A stretch of 23,597 nt of DNA, from the NCBI GenBank assembly GCA_937876275.1, contig CALFIA010000172.1, positions 1 to 23,597 of the forward strand, read 5' to 3'. A model generated the notes under the pieces. It did no database searches. It was not told where the DNA came from and worked only from the letters and a program-made list of their open reading frames with translations. Of the stretch, positions 21,201 to 23,597 are shown piece after piece. The position numbers and the translations under genes are program-made. This DNA is from an uncultured Actinomycetes bacterium. GTDB lineage: Bacteria; Actinomycetota; Actinomycetes; S36-B12. Each line of letters begins with the position of its first letter. Positions within the stretch are counted from its first letter, which is position 1.

Positions 21201-22327
21201 GCGAGCTGTGAGACGACGTAGTCGATGCTTGCGATCAACTTACGTACGTCAGCGGGATCCACGGCCGGGAAGACCGAGATGCGCAGCTGGTTACGGCCGA
21301 GCTTGCGGTACGGATCGGTATCGACAATGCCATTGGCACGGAGCGCCTTGGCGATTGCAGTGGCATCGATCGAGTCATCGAAGTCGATGGTGGCGACAAC
21401 CTTGGACCTCTTCGCCGGGTCGGTCACGTACGGAGTCGTGATCGGGTTGGCCTCGGCCCAGTCGTAAATGGCCGACGACGACTCTTCGGTGCGTGCGGTA
21501 GTCCAGGCCAGGCCGCCATTGGCGTTGAACCAGTCGACCTGCTCGGCCATCAGGAAGATGGTGGCCAGTGCTGGGGTGTTGTAGGTCTGGTCGAGTCGCG
21601 AGTTGTCGACTGCGGTCTGCAGGTCGAGGAACGGCGGAATCCAGCGACCACTCGCGGAGATCTTCGCGACGCGCTCGATCGCTGCGGGTGACATGAGGGC
21701 CAGCCACAGGCCACCGTCAGAACCGAAGTTCTTCTGCGGAGCGAAGTAGTAGGTGTCGAACTCGGTGGCGTCGACAGCCAGGCCACCGGCACCCGACGTA
21801 GCGTCGATGATCATGAGCGAGTTCGGGTCGGCACCGGCCACGCGCTTGGGCGTGAGTGCGACGCCGGTCGAGGTCTCGTTGTGCGGGGTGCAATAGGCGT
21901 CAATGCCTGCTTCGGCGCTGAACGAGGGCGCGTCGCCCGGCTCAGACTTGATGATCGTGGGGTCGCCCAGGTGCGGTGCCTTCTTGACGCCATCGGCGAA
22001 CTTGGCGCCGAACTCGCCGAAGGTCAGGAACTGCGCGCGATCCTCGATGAGGCCGAATGCCGCGGCGTCCCAGAAGCACGTGGAGCCGCCATTGCCGAGC
22101 ACGACCTCGTAGCCCTCGGGTAGCGCGAAGAGCTCAGCAAGGCCGGCGCGAAGTCGACCGACCTGTGACTTCACCGTCTTCTGGCGATGCGAGGTACCGA
22201 GATAGCTCTGCCAGACGGAGGCAAGTGCGGTGACCTGCTCCTCGCGGACCTTTGACGGCCCGGCACCGAAGCGGCCGTCAGCAGGCAGCAACTCGGCGGG
22301 GATGCGGATCTCGGTGGGCTCGGTCAC
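21197..22327 (-). CDS. serC: Phosphoserine aminotransferase
   Basis: Encodes 376 residues of the actinobacterial SerC type. It makes 3-phosphoserine from 3-phosphohydroxypyruvate and glutamate in serine synthesis, using PLP in the cytoplasm. Landmarks: IPAELLPADGRFGAGPSKVR at the N-terminus, GTSHRQ (44-49), LGNGGSTCFWDAAAFGL, ETSTGV, IIDATSGAGGL, and the PLP lysine Lys199 in YYFAPQKNFGSDGGLW. GTG 22327 is chosen over an in-frame ATG at 22426: it follows GGAGAAGAA on the minus strand and gives the usual N-terminus, while the longer version overlaps the upstream gene's end. It lies 55 bp after citrate synthase and overlaps the MFS start. Confidence 0.96.
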   Translation of the reverse strand: MTEPTEIRIPAELLPADGRFGAGPSKVREEQVTALASVWQSYLGTSHRQKTVKSQVGRLRAGLAELFALPEGYEVVLGNGGSTCFWDAAAFGLIEDRAQFLTFGEFGAKFADGVKKAPHLGDPTIIKSEPGDAPSFSAEAGIDAYCTPHNETSTGVALTPKRVAGADPNSLMIIDATSGAGGLAVDATEFDTYYFAPQKNFGSDGGLWLALMSPAAIERVAKISASGRWIPPFLDLQTAVDNSRLDQTYNTPALATIFLMAEQVDWFNANGGLAWTTARTEESSSAIYDWAEANPITTPYVTDPAKRSKVVATIDFDDSIDATAIAKALRANGIVDTDPYRKLGRNQLRISVFPAVDPADVRKLIASIDYVVSQLA

Positions 22328-22382
22328 TTCTTCTCCAATGTGGTGTGGGCGTTGCGATGGTGCGAATTTCTGAGGCGGTGCT

Positions 22383-23510
22383 TTAGGAGCGAGGGGTGTA
22401 GCCGGTGGGGGCAACCATCTCGGCATCCCAGCCGGGAACCTGCTCGGGCGTGCGCGGCGCCGGACCGACGTACTTCGCCGACGGACGAATCAAGCGGCCT
22501 GTCTTCTTCTGCTCAAGGATGTGCGCGCTCCAGCCGGCAAGACGTGCACAGGTGAACATCGAGGTGAACAGGTGCGCAGGAACCTCGGCGAAGTCGAGCA
22601 TTATCGCTGCCCAGAATTCGACGTTGGTCTCGAGTGCACGATCGGGGCGTCGTGAGCGCAGCTCATTGAGTGCAGCCTGCTCGAGTGCGACGGCAACCTC
22701 GTAGCGTTCGGCGTCGAGCTCCTTGGCCGTGCGGCGAAGAACGCGCGCGCGAGGATCCTCCGCGCGGTACACGCGATGGCCGAAGCCCATGAGTCGCTCG
22801 CCGCGATCGAGGACGCCCTTCACGTAGGCATCGGCATCGCCGGAGCGCTCGACCTCTTCGATCATGTGCAGCACGCGCGACGGCGCACCACCGTGCAGCG
22901 GACCGCTCATGGCGCCAATGGCACCCGAGATCGCCGCTGCGACGTCAGCACCGGTCGAGGCGATGACGCGACCGGTAAAGGTGGAGGCATTCATCCCGTG
23001 CTCGGCCGCAGAGACGAAGTAGGCATCGATGGCCTGAATGTGACGCGGGTCAGGCTCTCCGCGCCAGCGGATCATGAATCGTTCGACGATGGTGTTGGCC
23101 TGATCAATCTGCTTCTGCGGCACCATCGGCTGACCAAGGCCGCGAGCGGCCTGCGCGACGAAGGACAGCGCCATGACCGACACGTGCGCGAGGTTCTCGC
23201 GCGCGGTGTCGTCATCAATGTCGAGGAGTTGCTTCAGACCCCACGCCGGCGCGAGCATCGCGATCGCCGACTGCACGTCGACGCGCACGTCACCGGAGTG
23301 AATCGGAATCGGGAACGGCTCGGCGGGCGGCAACCCTGGATTGAACTCGTTATCGACAAGCAGGCCCCACACGTTTCCGTAAGAGACTCGGCCGACGAGG
23401 TCTTCGATATCGACACCGCGGTAGCGCAGGGCGCCGCCGTCGCGATCGGGTTCTGCGATCTCGGTCTGGAAGGCGATGACGCCCTCAAGACCCGGTACGA
23501 ACTCGCCCAT
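22383..23510 (-). CDS. gltA: Citrate synthase (citrate synthase 2 type)
   Basis: Encodes 375 residues, the short Gram-positive type. It condenses oxaloacetate with acetyl-CoA to start the TCA cycle. Catalytic residues are visible: His206 in SGPLHGGAPSRV, His245 in GFGHRVYRAEDPR and Asp306 in IMLDFAEVP. EHGMNASTFTGRVIAST (170-186) and the C-terminal RLIRPSAKYVGP are typical of citrate and 2-methylcitrate synthases, and a methylcitrate role cannot be excluded by sequence reading alone. GAGGAG upstream of ATG 23510 sets the start. It is the first complete gene of the leftward operon with serC and the MFS gene; in M. tuberculosis a citrate synthase (citA) also lies near serC. Confidence 0.96.
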   Translation of the reverse strand: MGEFVPGLEGVIAFQTEIAEPDRDGGALRYRGVDIEDLVGRVSYGNVWGLLVDNEFNPGLPPAEPFPIPIHSGDVRVDVQSAIAMLAPAWGLKQLLDIDDDTARENLAHVSVMALSFVAQAARGLGQPMVPQKQIDQANTIVERFMIRWRGEPDPRHIQAIDAYFVSAAEHGMNASTFTGRVIASTGADVAAAISGAIGAMSGPLHGGAPSRVLHMIEEVERSGDADAYVKGVLDRGERLMGFGHRVYRAEDPRARVLRRTAKELDAERYEVAVALEQAALNELRSRRPDRALETNVEFWAAIMLDFAEVPAHLFTSMFTCARLAGWSAHILEQKKTGRLIRPSAKYVGPAPRTPEQVPGWDAEMVAPTGYTPRS

Positions 23511-23519
23511 GGGGTCTCC

Positions 23520-23597
23520 TCACGTGGAATGTGTCCATTCTTCCGTCCCGACGGCCTTCGTGCTGACGCGCTTCGTGCTCAAGGTGAAGCCGCAGCC
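23520..23597 (-). other. Right-edge stretch, possibly the 3' end of a gene upstream of citrate synthase
   Basis: The minus-strand frame entering from the right edge stays open for 25 codons and stops at TGA 23520-23522, overlapping the citrate synthase ribosome binding site. The visible peptide ends GTEEWTHST. A plus-strand frame from ATG 23529 is also open to the edge, so the direction of any real gene cannot be settled here. Confidence 0.2.

Overview
This window is a high-GC stretch of an actinomycete (Actinomycetota) chromosome. It carries family-level hallmarks of that phylum: a DUF3263 protein, a GroEL with a Gly-Met-rich tail under CIRCE control, an XPB-type DNA repair helicase with its helicase-associated partner, a cold-shock protein with a helical tail, DUF3027 and DUF2530 proteins, and a serC/citrate synthase pair. 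From memory, the right half resembles the Mycobacterium tuberculosis Rv0861c-Rv0889c neighbourhood, and the DUF3263-groEL part resembles the Rv0430-Rv0440 area. No rRNA, tRNA, CRISPR array, insertion sequence or phage gene was seen. The genus cannot be named from the sequence.

Layout. 1-550: the tail of an unidentified gene and a DUF3263 gene. 650-1867: an orphan secreted MalE-like binding protein. 1877-3615: two tandem CIRCE operators and groEL, closed by a strong hairpin. 3697-5588: a divergent NarL-type response regulator and sensor kinase whose start codons are 2 nt apart. 5676-9961: an accessory-looking secreted module. A leftward three-gene operon (PEBP/YbhB-like, Tat-exported YHYH protein with a His-rich head, galactose-binding-like protein) is divergent from a secreted animal-type haem peroxidase. 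The 240-bp divergent region holds two OmpR/PhoP-style direct repeats, one per strand, and an inverted repeat that runs into the peroxidase ribosome binding site. 9977-10435: a YceI-like protein.

10440-16710: the XPB helicase and its helicase-associated/WYL-like partner, separated by a coupled GNAT plus N-succinylamino acid racemase-type gene pair and by pnuC. 16753-18768: cold-shock protein, GDT1-family cation exporter, DUF3027 protein. 18778-20007: DUF2530 membrane protein, a 28-codon leaderless membrane peptide, and a secreted NDSG/DIGDN protein that appears to start at a CTG overlapping the small gene's stop codon. 20004-23510: citrate synthase, serC and an MFS transporter as one leftward operon.

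Points most worth follow-up: the peroxidase/YHYH/PEBP module with its PhoP-like boxes; the 28-aa gene coupled to a CTG-start secreted protein; tandem CIRCE; the GNAT-racemase pair as a possible D-amino acid salvage route; and several promoters of the form TANNNT-N6/7-start codon, which point to leaderless transcripts.
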